From the NCBI GenBank assembly GCA_910575605.1, contig CAJTEW010000014.1, positions 1-64,000 on the forward strand: a DNA stretch of 64,000 nucleotides, in the 5' to 3' direction. Below the pieces are notes generated by a model. It saw only the letters and a list, made by a program, of their open reading frames with translations, was not told where the DNA came from and did not search any database. This DNA comes from Lachnospiraceae bacterium. Its GTDB lineage: Bacteria; Bacillota; Clostridia; Lachnospirales; Lachnospiraceae. Of this stretch, positions 8,028 to 15,259 are shown piece after piece. How positions within the stretch are numbered: position 1 is the stretch's first letter; each line of letters begins with the position of its first letter. The position numbers and the translations under genes were made by a program.

Positions 8028-8977
8028 TTTCTTCCGCACTCTCCCGCGGTCCCTCTTAGAATTCCAAGTCCATGTGCAAGCGGCGGTAGGATGTATTCCA
8101 GTCCTTCCCTGACTGCCTTTGGGCTTCCTGGAAGATTTACAATAAGTGTTTTCTTTCGTATTCCCGATACCGCCCTGCTTAACATGGCCCTGTCTGTAAT
8201 GGCCAGAGAGTGTACTCTTATTGCATCTGCGATTCCCATGGCCATCCTGTCACAGACAGCCTTCGTAGCCTCCGGTGTTACATCCCGCTCTGAAAAGCCT
8301 GTCCCACCTGTGGTAAAAATAACATTTACCTGACGCATATCAGACAGACGGATCAGCTCCTTTCTAAGCTTCTCCTCTTCATCCGGCAGAAGAAGGCTTT
8401 CTGTTATCTCATAGCCGGCCTCTGTCAGCATTTTGCATGCCTCTGGGCCGCTTTTATCCTTCCGTTCGCCTTTATAGCCCTTATCGCTGAGTGTAATTAC
8501 TGCCGCTGTAAACGGTCTCTCTGTGTCAAAGGGAAGCCTTTTTATCGTGTCTCCGGGATGAATCTCTCCTCCTTTTATTATCTTTGTAAACACACCCTCT
8601 CTGGGCATTATACAGTCTCCTGCTGCCTTATAGATAGCACAGTGGCTGTGACATTCCTTCCCAATCTGGGTAAGCTCTAAGACAGCATCCCCGATTTCAA
8701 ACTGAGTTCCTACTGGAATCCTTCTAAGGTCAAAGCCTTCCACAATCACATTTTCTCCAAATGCGCCGCAATCTACTTCTACTCCCCTTGCCTTAAATTC
8801 TTCAATCTTTTCCAGTGCAAGAATACTCACTTGGCGGTGCCAGTTCCCTGCATGAGCATCTCCTTCGATTCCCCAGTTTTCCTTAAGCACCGCACTGGAA
8901 ACCGGCGTTTTCTGAGTACCCTTTTTCTCACTTATGCAGATTGCAGCTATTTTTCCAGTATCCTTTTCCCATTCCAT
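8024..8977 (-). CDS. MOSC domain - MogA/MoaB fusion, molybdenum cofactor protein
   Basis: Two domains are joined in one 317-residue chain. Residues about 1-150 form a MOSC domain (GDAHAGNWHRQVSIL, 'GAFGENVIVEG', and a Cys-His region 'GKECHSHCAIY'), a fold linked to sulfur or molybdenum cofactor transfer. Residues about 155-317 form a MogA/MoaB domain ('AAVITLSDKGYKGERKDKSGP', TTGGTGFSERDVTPEA, 'VNLPGSPKAVREGL'), which adenylylates molybdopterin before metal insertion by MoeA. The start at 8977 follows the GGAGG site; a TTG at 8989 lies inside that site. It begins 1 nt after moaA and overlaps modA by 4 nt. Confidence 0.88.
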   Translation of the reverse strand: MEWEKDTGKIAAICISEKKGTQKTPVSSAVLKENWGIEGDAHAGNWHRQVSILALEKIEEFKARGVEVDCGAFGENVIVEGFDLRRIPVGTQFEIGDAVLELTQIGKECHSHCAIYKAAGDCIMPREGVFTKIIKGGEIHPGDTIKRLPFDTERPFTAAVITLSDKGYKGERKDKSGPEACKMLTEAGYEITESLLLPDEEEKLRKELIRLSDMRQVNVIFTTGGTGFSERDVTPEATKAVCDRMAMGIADAIRVHSLAITDRAMLSRAVSGIRKKTLIVNLPGSPKAVREGLEYILPPLAHGLGILRGTAGECGRK

Positions 8978-8978
8978 T

Positions 8979-9965
8979 TTATCCTCCAATCTGAACCATC
9001 TGCCTCATTTCTGTAATTCTGTCCTCTGCTTCAAAGCAGTGCATTTCAGGCTTCAGGGCTATTGCCTTGCTAAGGGCCTGTTTTAATCCCTCTTTCCTCT
9101 CCCTAGGGTCCGTATATGCTAAGCCCCGGAGCACTTTCTTTGTATCTATATAAGCTTCATAGCACAGGCATGGCTTTAATTCTCCCTTTGCAGTCAAGCG
9201 GACACGGTTACATTCCCCGCAGAAACGTCTGTGCACTGCGCTGATAAACCCAATGCTCCCTTTAAACCCGGGAATCTGGTAATACACTGCCGGTCCGTTT
9301 CCGTGAACCGAGCTGTCCGGTTTTACTCCCGGATACTTATCCTTAAGCTTTAAAAGCACCTCGTTTCCATCAATTCCTTTACTTTTTTTCCCAAATCCTA
9401 TAGGCATCATCTCAATAAACCGAACATCTATCTGCCTCTCTCTTGCAAGCTCTATAAGGTGCAGCCACTCCTTGTCATTAATTCCCTTCTGCAGCACGCT
9501 GTTTACCTTGACCCTCATTCCCTTTTTTACTGCTCTGTCAATACCTTTCTTCACTTTTAAAAGCTCATCAAAGCCTGTAATCTGCTCATATACTACATTA
9601 TCAAGAGAATCAAGGCTTATATTTACACCGTCAAGGCCATTTTCCATTAAGTCGTCAAGAAGATCGTCAAGAAGGATGCCGTTTGTTGTGAGAGTTACCT
9701 GCTTCGTGCCCGGAATTTTCTTTATCATCCCCACCAGTTTCGAACAGTCAGGCCGTATTAACGGCTCTCCACCTGTAAGCTTAAACCTGCAGATGCCAAG
9801 CTCTGCTGCTGCCTGACAGATTTGCACGATCTCCTCAAAGCTTAAAATTTCCTCTGACGGCACCAGGCTTATCCCCTCAGGCATACAATATCTGCATCTT
9901 AAATTACATCGGTCCGTAATAGAGATGCGCATATAATCTATTTCTCTACCAAAGCTATCCTTCAT
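8979..9965 (-). CDS. moaA: GTP 3',8-cyclase MoaA (radical SAM)
   Basis: First enzyme of molybdenum cofactor synthesis, converting GTP to 3',8-cyclo-7,8-dihydro-GTP (with MoaC forming cPMP). The radical SAM motif is C20-N-L-R-C24-R-Y-C27. A second C-terminal cluster motif is visible as 'FCGECNRVRL' and the later Cys in 'KPCLCYE'. The chain ends in IGG, matching the double-glycine C-terminus needed in MoaA. The start at 9965 follows a GGGAGGGG ribosome binding site and gives 328 aa; longer in-frame starts reach into the upstream gene, which it overlaps by 11 nt. Confidence 0.95.
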   Translation of the reverse strand: MKDSFGREIDYMRISITDRCNLRCRYCMPEGISLVPSEEILSFEEIVQICQAAAELGICRFKLTGGEPLIRPDCSKLVGMIKKIPGTKQVTLTTNGILLDDLLDDLMENGLDGVNISLDSLDNVVYEQITGFDELLKVKKGIDRAVKKGMRVKVNSVLQKGINDKEWLHLIELARERQIDVRFIEMMPIGFGKKSKGIDGNEVLLKLKDKYPGVKPDSSVHGNGPAVYYQIPGFKGSIGFISAVHRRFCGECNRVRLTAKGELKPCLCYEAYIDTKKVLRGLAYTDPRERKEGLKQALSKAIALKPEMHCFEAEDRITEMRQMVQIGG

Positions 9966-10992
9966 AATCCCCTCCCTTGCCAAATCCGCAGTTTGGAAAG
10001 GTACATACCGCACAGGAAAGACATAATCCCCCTTCCCCAAGCATAGAAATATCCCTTTCCGTAAGCTTCTCACCTGCCATAATCCGGGGCAGCATCAAGT
10101 CAAAAACCGTCCTTTTCGCGTACATTACGCAGCCTGGAATACCCATAACAGGAATTTTGCCATCATAGTACGAAAGAAGAAACATTGCCCCTGGAAGCAC
10201 CGGAGCCCCGTAGGTCACAATCCTGGCTCCTGTATTTTTGATGGCAAGAGGTGTTCTGTCGTCCGGATCTACACTCATGCCTCCAGTACAGAGAATTAGA
10301 TCAGCTCCCTGCCCTAATAACTTCAGTATGCAGGCTGTAATCCTCTCATGGTTATCATCACTGACCTCATGGCCTATGATTTCCACATCATATTCTGCCA
10401 GCTTTTCCTCTATAACAGGTGTAAAGGTATCCTGAATCCGGCCATGATACACCTCATTTCCTGTTGTCACAATCCCTGCTTTTTTGTGTAAAAAGGGCTT
10501 GAGCTCAAAAATAGGCTTCCCTTCGCATATTTCCCTGGCGCGCTCCATTTTCTCCTCTTCAATTACAAGAGGAATAATTCTTGTCCCTGCAATTTTATCT
10601 CCTGCCATCACAGGAAAGTTTCCATGTCTGGATGCAATCATCATCTCCCCCAGACTGTTTATCAGATTTAACCTCTTTCTGTCTACCTTCAGCAGACCAT
10701 TACACTTTGCAATAACTTCGATTTTGCCCTCTTTTACCTCTGAAGGACCCATATATTCGTTTTCACAAAGGGAGTAAAGAATCTGGGCAGCCTCATTCTC
10801 ATGAAGCATGCCCTCTTCTTTCTCCCACACGTAAATATGATCCTTTCCCACACTTAATAATACCGGAATATCCTCCTCTGTAATGATATGCCCTTTACAG
10901 AACACTGCATCCTTTGTCACTCCCTTAATAATCTGGGTGACATCATGGCAGAGCACATGCCCTGCCGCATCAATTGTCCTAATCTCCCTCAT
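9955..10992 (-). CDS. Molybdopterin-binding protein with Cys-rich C-terminal tail
   Basis: A 345-residue MoeA/MogA-like protein that probably binds molybdopterin or Moco. The central MoCF-type domain is clear: 'AGIVTTGNEVYHGRIQDTF', 'CTGGMSVDPDDRTP', 'GAPVLPGAMFLLSYY' and 'MGIPGCVMYAKRTVFDLMLP'. The N-terminal part (about 1-150) is not a standard MoeA domain and may carry the substrate-facing function. The last 25 residues hold four cysteines spaced C-x2-C-x2-C-x4-C, followed by GFGKGG, which could bind zinc or an Fe-S cluster. Starting at 10992 it overlaps mobB by 14 nt and moaA by 11 nt. The exact reaction is unknown. Confidence 0.8.
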   Translation of the reverse strand: MREIRTIDAAGHVLCHDVTQIIKGVTKDAVFCKGHIITEEDIPVLLSVGKDHIYVWEKEEGMLHENEAAQILYSLCENEYMGPSEVKEGKIEVIAKCNGLLKVDRKRLNLINSLGEMMIASRHGNFPVMAGDKIAGTRIIPLVIEEEKMERAREICEGKPIFELKPFLHKKAGIVTTGNEVYHGRIQDTFTPVIEEKLAEYDVEIIGHEVSDDNHERITACILKLLGQGADLILCTGGMSVDPDDRTPLAIKNTGARIVTYGAPVLPGAMFLLSYYDGKIPVMGIPGCVMYAKRTVFDLMLPRIMAGEKLTERDISMLGEGGLCLSCAVCTFPNCGFGKGGDYEG

Positions 10993-11545
10993 AAGCCTTC
11001 CACCCTTTCTGCAATATTCTGTCCACAATCCGGCCTGCCTCTTCAAATCCGGCTGTCTCCTCCTCGTAGCCTTCTGGATTCCTGTCAGTCACAATCAAAA
11101 ATCTCCCTTCCGGATTCGAAACAGGATGTGTGGAAACTCCCTCCCGGATAACTTCTATTTTGGGGAAGCTTTTCTCCTTCATCCCCTCAATCAAAATAAC
11201 ATCTGCCTCCGGAAACATCCGTATAAGCTCTTTTTCCCCCTCCCCGGTTCCTGTTTTATGTATAAAAATCCGGGAATCTGAAAAAACTGCTGTCCCATAC
11301 GCCCCTGCCTCTTTTAGTATCCAGCTGTCCGTACCCGGAACATCACAAGAAAAATCATGTCCGTCATGCTTTATTACTGCTGTTTTTTTCCCCCGCCTTA
11401 TAAGCTCCTTTACAATTCCTACAAGCAGCGTAGTTTTACCGGAATTTTTCACGCCGCAGACTGAGATTATGATCTGTTCTGCTTTTTTCGCTGTTTTTCC
11501 TTCATGCCCGCCTTCTGTCCTGTCTCCTATATTAGAATAATCCAT
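10979..11545 (-). CDS. mobB: Molybdopterin-guanine dinucleotide biosynthesis adaptor MobB
   Basis: P-loop GTP-binding protein that assists MobA in making the guanine dinucleotide form of Moco. Walker A is GVKNSGKTTL (about 31-40), followed by 'VIKHDGHDFSCDVPGTDS', the His-Asp-rich loop typical of MobB, and 'VILIEGMKEKSFPKIEVIR' further on. The 188 residues are close to the family norm. The ATG at 11545 has an AAAGGGGAAAG site and overlaps the end of moeA by 19 nt. Confidence 0.9.
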   Translation of the reverse strand: MDYSNIGDRTEGGHEGKTAKKAEQIIISVCGVKNSGKTTLLVGIVKELIRRGKKTAVIKHDGHDFSCDVPGTDSWILKEAGAYGTAVFSDSRIFIHKTGTGEGEKELIRMFPEADVILIEGMKEKSFPKIEVIREGVSTHPVSNPEGRFLIVTDRNPEGYEEETAGFEEAGRIVDRILQKGWKAYEGD

Positions 11546-12732
11546 ACGCTTTCCCCTTTATGAAGCTCCGCCGTGCCTGCCGGTATCTCAATCAGGCAGT
11601 TACAGCCGCACATAGAGCTTAAAATACCCGAATCATTGGAGCCTTCTGGTATTCTTACTTTTCCGCACTCGTAAAAACCGCGGACATACCGGGTTACAAA
11701 ACTTCTTTTCGGAAATCTGCTTTCACTTACAGCCCGGACTTTTTTAATCTCCAAGTCCTTTCTTCCCATCAGCTTTGCAAGAACAGGCCGCACCAAAAGC
11801 TCCATGTTTACAGCTGCTCCAAAAGGATTTCCGGAAAGACAGATAAGAAGCTTTCCCTCATACAGCCCACATAAAGTCGGCATCCCCGGCTTTATGGCAA
11901 TTTTCCAGAAAATCCGTTCACATTCTAAGAGCTTGAGCACATCATGCATAATGTCTTTCTTTCCCACTGACACTCCGCCGGTTGTAATAATAATATCCGC
12001 TTCCTTTCCAGCATTCCTTATCCACGCTGCCGCTTCTTCGGGGCTGTCCTCTGTCCGTCCTTTTTGAACAACCTCTGCCCCAAGAGATGTAAGCCTGGTA
12101 ACCATTGTATACAAATTGGAGTCATATATCTTTCCCGGTTTCAGTTCTTCCCCCGGAAGCAAGAGCTCATCCCCGGTTGTAAGAACTGCTGTCCTTACCT
12201 TACGAAAAACCTGCACCTCCGAAAGTCCAAGGCTGGCAAGTACCCCAAGCTCTACAGCCCCAAGCCTCATATCCTTTTCTAATATTTTCGCTCCGGCTTT
12301 ATAGTCCTCCCCGGCAAAACAGTAATTTTCATAGGCTCCTGCTTTCGTATATATTTCCACTATATCCTCGCCATAGTCCGTATCTTCCTGACCCACAACA
12401 CAGTCCGCTCCCTCTGGTATGGGTGCGCCTGTCATTATCCGTATGGCAGTTCCTTTCTCTACCTGTATTTTACTTGTATGCCCGGCATCTGCTTCATCTA
12501 TTACCAGAAGCCTTACCGGACACTCTTTCGACGCTCCCTTTATATCTGCGCTTCTTACTGCATATCCGTCAAGAGGAGAACGGGGAAATGGGGGCTGGTC
12601 ATGCTCTGCAGTGATATCCTCTGCAAGTATCCTGTCCACACCCTCCCACAGAGAAATTGTCTCTGTTTCTTTCACTTTCTCTATTCTTTCAAGAAGCAGT
12701 TCTTGTGCCTGCTTTAATGTCAGCCCATTCAT
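11527..12732 (-). CDS. moeA: Molybdopterin molybdotransferase MoeA
   Basis: Inserts molybdate into adenylylated molybdopterin to give active Moco. Family motifs are in order: 'PPFPRSPLDGYAVRSAD' (about 47-63), 'IRIMTGAPIPEGADCVVGQEDT', 'VLTTGDELLLPGEEL', 'TTGGVSVGKKD', and 'KPGMPTLCGLYEGKLLICLSGNP'. The 401 residues match the standard length, with domain IV at the C-terminus. The gene overlaps the end of mobA by 44 nt and mobB by 19 nt, so translation along the operon is tightly linked. A GAAAGG site lies about 11 nt upstream. Confidence 0.95.
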   Translation of the reverse strand: MNGLTLKQAQELLLERIEKVKETETISLWEGVDRILAEDITAEHDQPPFPRSPLDGYAVRSADIKGASKECPVRLLVIDEADAGHTSKIQVEKGTAIRIMTGAPIPEGADCVVGQEDTDYGEDIVEIYTKAGAYENYCFAGEDYKAGAKILEKDMRLGAVELGVLASLGLSEVQVFRKVRTAVLTTGDELLLPGEELKPGKIYDSNLYTMVTRLTSLGAEVVQKGRTEDSPEEAAAWIRNAGKEADIIITTGGVSVGKKDIMHDVLKLLECERIFWKIAIKPGMPTLCGLYEGKLLICLSGNPFGAAVNMELLVRPVLAKLMGRKDLEIKKVRAVSESRFPKRSFVTRYVRGFYECGKVRIPEGSNDSGILSSMCGCNCLIEIPAGTAELHKGESVWIILI

Positions 12733-13321
12733 TTTCTATCAGCCTTTCGTAATCCTCTGCTGTATTTATATTTTGCATCATCTGTTTAAATATTTTGTCT
12801 TTCGTCAAATCTACATATAAAATATTCAGCCGTTTCAATGTATCCCTGATTCCATAGCTTCCCGTCTGTATCTGCTCCTCAAATATCTTCTCTATGCCTT
12901 TTTTATAAACAGCAGCCAGCGGATGTATCCGGCCTTCTGAAACAGGCACTGCCCCCTCACAGGAAACTCCTTTCTTCTTCATCTCATAAATCCTGTCCAT
13001 CAGAAAACAGAACAAGTCTATTTTTAGAAAAGGCATATCACAGGCTGCTACCAGAAGCCACTCACTTAGGCACGCACTGAGTCCTGCGTGAATTCCTCCA
13101 ATGGGACCGCAGTCCGGATAGATATCCATGACAGCCGGGCAGCAGCCCCAATCTTCCTTTATCTTTCTTCCATAGGATATCCGCACACAGGAGGTCTCTC
13201 TTTTAAGCTCTTTTATAAGAATCTGTGTGAAAGCTTCCCCTCTATATATAAGACTTCCCTTGTGGTTTCCTCCCATCCTCGTACTCCAGCCTCCTGCCAG
13301 AATTAATCCCTCTGCCTGCAT
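12689..13321 (-). CDS. mobA: Molybdenum cofactor guanylyltransferase MobA
   Basis: Transfers GMP to molybdopterin to make Mo-guanine dinucleotide, used by DMSO reductase-family enzymes. The nucleotide-binding signature LAGGWSTRMGGNHKG (about 8-22) has the LAGG form of MobA rather than the LAAG form usual in the cytidylyltransferase MocA. 'CGPIGGIHAGLSA' and 'ACDMPFL' follow. The 210 residues are normal. It is the first gene of the operon and lies behind the candidate riboswitch and attenuator; its ribosome binding site TAGGAGA directly follows the T-run of the attenuator. The cognate molybdoenzyme is not in the window. Confidence 0.88.
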   Translation of the reverse strand: MQAEGLILAGGWSTRMGGNHKGSLIYRGEAFTQILIKELKRETSCVRISYGRKIKEDWGCCPAVMDIYPDCGPIGGIHAGLSACLSEWLLVAACDMPFLKIDLFCFLMDRIYEMKKKGVSCEGAVPVSEGRIHPLAAVYKKGIEKIFEEQIQTGSYGIRDTLKRLNILYVDLTKDKIFKQMMQNINTAEDYERLIENEWADIKAGTRTAS

Positions 13322-13337
13322 ACATTTCTCCTATAAT

Positions 13338-13375
13338 AAAAAAAGAGCAGAAGGACACAAAGGCCCCCTACTGCT
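13338..13375 (-). terminator. Attenuator hairpin between the candidate riboswitch and mobA
   Basis: On the minus strand AGCAG (13371-13375) pairs with CTGCT (13346-13350) and AGG with CCT inside, with one T-T mismatch between them; a run of seven T's follows (13338-13344). It lies upstream of the first coding sequence of the operon, between a structured leader and the ribosome binding site. That is the position expected of a transcription attenuator rather than an end-of-operon terminator. Confidence 0.65.
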
Positions 13376-13417
13376 TTTAGATACAATACGGCTGCTTCGT
13401 GTTCTTTTTTTCAATAA

Positions 13418-13505
13418 GGAAGGCCCACTTGTTTCCGCATGAACCCTGGGGATATAAGCACACTTTTATCCCGGCTCAGTATCATATCCATACGACTTAG
13501 ATACT
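13418..13505 (-). promoter_or_regulatory. Candidate molybdenum/tungsten cofactor (Moco) riboswitch aptamer
   Basis: The transcribed leader of the Moco operon is about 200 nt long and highly structured. The minus strand shows a hairpin AGTATC/GATACT (13500-13505 with 13478-13483), then CTGAGCC, then a second hairpin GGGATA/TATCCC with extra AAG/CTT pairs (13449-13472). Conserved-looking blocks CCAGGGTTC and GCGGAAACAAGTGGGCC follow. The arrangement and the blocks GAGCC, GGAAACAAG and GGGCC resemble my memory of the Moco RNA motif (Rfam MOCO_RNA_motif). Genomic position (before mobA-moeA-moaA-modABC) and the downstream attenuator fit. I could not run a covariance search, so this remains a candidate. 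Confidence 0.6.
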
Positions 13506-13533
13506 TTCGCTCAAAGAACAATTCTTAATATAG

Positions 13534-13563
13534 AGAATATCATTTTTCAAGATTAGTTGTCAA
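13534..13563 (-). promoter_or_regulatory. Promoter of the molybdenum operon
   Basis: On the minus strand a perfect TTGACA (13558-13563) and TATTCT (13534-13539) are separated by 18 nt. This would start transcription about 200 nt upstream of mobA, leaving room for the riboswitch and attenuator. It lies back to back with the regulator promoter at 13591-13619. Confidence 0.55.
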
Positions 13564-13590
13564 TAATTATTCTATCAAGTCTGAGGAAGC

Positions 13591-13619
13591 TTGTTTTTCC
13601 CCAAAAAGTCATATATAAT
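13591..13619 (+). promoter_or_regulatory. Promoter of the YheO/DauR-type regulator gene
   Basis: TTGTTT (13591-13596) and TATAAT (13614-13619) are 17 nt apart, about 37 nt upstream of the start codon at 13656. It is divergent from the molybdenum operon promoter, which lies within 30 nt. Confidence 0.65.
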
Positions 13620-13655
13620 ATCTGTAAATATAATATATTTAAAGGGGAATTAAGA

Positions 13656-14300
13656 ATGAGTGACCATGATGTTCTGAAGATTTATACGGCTCTCCTTCCT
13701 TTTCTAGGAAAAGTACTCGGATCTGGCTGCGAACTGTGTGTACATGATATCAGCAGCCCTGAAAAGTCCATTATTGCCATTGAAAACAGTGCAACCGGAA
13801 TACAGATTGGGCATCCAATGACAGACCTTGCTAATGAAATGATGGAAAAGGGGCTCTATACCGATACCGACAGTGTCTTAAATTATGAAGGAAGCTCAAA
13901 AGGAAAACCGTTCCTTTCTTCTACTTATTTTATAAAAAATGAAAACAGGCTGATTGGGCTTCTTTGCGTTAACAAAAATATGAGTACAGCAAACACTGCT
14001 CTTTCTGCCATCCAGCATATGCTTTCCTCGTTTAACCTGACAGCTCCCGAAAATTCCGAATATACGGAAACATTGGACAGCCCGGTATCCGACATTCTTC
14101 CTCACCTTGTGGCAGATGCCATTGCCCAGACTAATGTTCTGCCGGAACGAATGACTTTAAAAGAACGGGTAGCACTAGTTCAAAGATTAAACGATCAGAG
14201 TATCCTTTCCATGAAAGGAGCCGTAAAGGAAATCGCTTTCCAGCTTGGTATTTCCGAGCCCACTGTATATCGGTACCTTAACCGCAAAAATGAGCAATAA
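13656..14300 (+). CDS. YheO/DauR-type transcriptional regulator (PAS-like domain plus HTH)
   Basis: A 214-residue regulator with an N-terminal YheO-like PAS domain (about 5-115, 'GSGCELCVHDISSPEKSIIAI', 'SSTYFIKNENRLIGLLCVN') and a C-terminal helix-turn-helix (about 165-212, 'MKGAVKEIAFQLGISEPTV'). Relatives such as DauR sense small metabolites. The start at 13656 follows AAAGGGG; an in-frame ATG at 13557 lies upstream of the promoter and is excluded. The gene is divergent from the molybdenum operon, so it may control it, but the family is not specifically tied to molybdenum. A hairpin follows the stop codon. Confidence 0.85.
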   Translation: MSDHDVLKIYTALLPFLGKVLGSGCELCVHDISSPEKSIIAIENSATGIQIGHPMTDLANEMMEKGLYTDTDSVLNYEGSSKGKPFLSSTYFIKNENRLIGLLCVNKNMSTANTALSAIQHMLSSFNLTAPENSEYTETLDSPVSDILPHLVADAIAQTNVLPERMTLKERVALVQRLNDQSILSMKGAVKEIAFQLGISEPTVYRYLNRKNEQ

Positions 14301-14310
14301 GCAAAAGCTT

Positions 14311-14345
14311 TATAAGGCATGCCGTTTTTTTTAGCATGCCTTATA
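14311..14345. terminator. Bidirectional terminator-like hairpin
   Basis: A perfect 12-bp inverted repeat pairs TATAAGGCATGC (14311-14322) with GCATGCCTTATA (14334-14345). The loop contains a run of T's and an A/T-rich stretch follows. It lies just after the regulator gene and before the convergent EFR1 gene. Confidence 0.55.
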
Positions 14346-14445
14346 TTTATTGGGGAGAGAAATGGACAAATCCTTATATAACATCCGATTGCTTTTGGTG
14401 CTTTTTCTGATGTAATTGGTGTCTGAAAATTCATTTTAATAATTT

Positions 14446-15216
14446 TTATTTCATTTTATAAAACAAATAATTTTCCTTTCTTCCCTCACATTTTTTCTTC
14501 ATGCCTCTCCCTGCCATAAAAAGCAGCAGTTTCTTATTTTTCCTCGCCTTCTGGGGACAGACAGAGATACAGTGCAGACAAGAGATACATTTTTCCTTAT
14601 CTGTCCGTTTTGGATTCTGTGCTGATATTGCCTGCGCTGGGCACTGCTTAATGCATATGCCGCAGCGATTACATTTTCTGCCTGCCTCCGGCTTAAACGG
14701 CACACCGTGATATTCCCGGTACGGATAATTCCCTGGAACCAAAAGGCTTGCAAATCCTTTTCCAGAATCCAATGCATCCTTTATCCTCCCGGCATATTCT
14801 CTAAGCTTTTTTTCATCCTCTATATCTGGTCTTCCTGTCCCAAACTGGCGGAGAATCGAGTGCTCGGCTACAGCCGCAATTGCCCCTATACATGTAAAAT
14901 CTGCATTTTCCAACATATCCTTTAGCTCAAGCAGTGTATCATCAAACGCCCTGTTTCCATAAACTGCAATAAGCACCGCCTTTGCACCGTTCCCCCTAAT
15001 GCTCTTAAACATATCCTTCACTGGCTCTGGCACCCTTCCGCCAAAGGACGGCACTGCAGCAATACAAATATCCTCTGCCGTGAGGTTCCCTGCCTCTTTC
15101 AAATCCTCCTGCTTCATCAAATCTATTGTCTTTTTCGGACACTCCCACACCTTACAGACAATGTCTGAAACCTTCTTTGTTCCGCCAGTCGGACTAAAAT
15201 ACATCTGGTAAATCAT
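14446..15216 (-). CDS. EFR1 family flavodoxin/ferredoxin protein
   Basis: A 256-residue protein with an N-terminal flavodoxin-like domain and two [4Fe-4S] clusters. FMN-binding features are 'MYFSPTGGTKKVSD' (phosphate loop) and 'PSFGGRVPEPVKDMF'. The clusters are C-x2-C-x2-C-x3-C in 'CNRCGICIKQCP' and 'CISCLHCISVCP'. This is the EFR1 layout (EF-hand-free flavodoxin fused to ferredoxin) common in Clostridia; the electron partner is unknown. The C-terminal tail is basic. The start at 15216 (GGAGGAGA nine nt upstream) is preferred over an upstream in-frame start at 15240. It follows the ABC exporter pair after 43 nt and may be co-transcribed. Confidence 0.87.
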   Translation of the reverse strand: MIYQMYFSPTGGTKKVSDIVCKVWECPKKTIDLMKQEDLKEAGNLTAEDICIAAVPSFGGRVPEPVKDMFKSIRGNGAKAVLIAVYGNRAFDDTLLELKDMLENADFTCIGAIAAVAEHSILRQFGTGRPDIEDEKKLREYAGRIKDALDSGKGFASLLVPGNYPYREYHGVPFKPEAGRKCNRCGICIKQCPAQAISAQNPKRTDKEKCISCLHCISVCPQKARKNKKLLLFMAGRGMKKKCEGRKENYLFYKMK

Positions 15217-15259
15217 TATAATATCTCCTCCACACGTCATTTTGTAATACTACATAATT

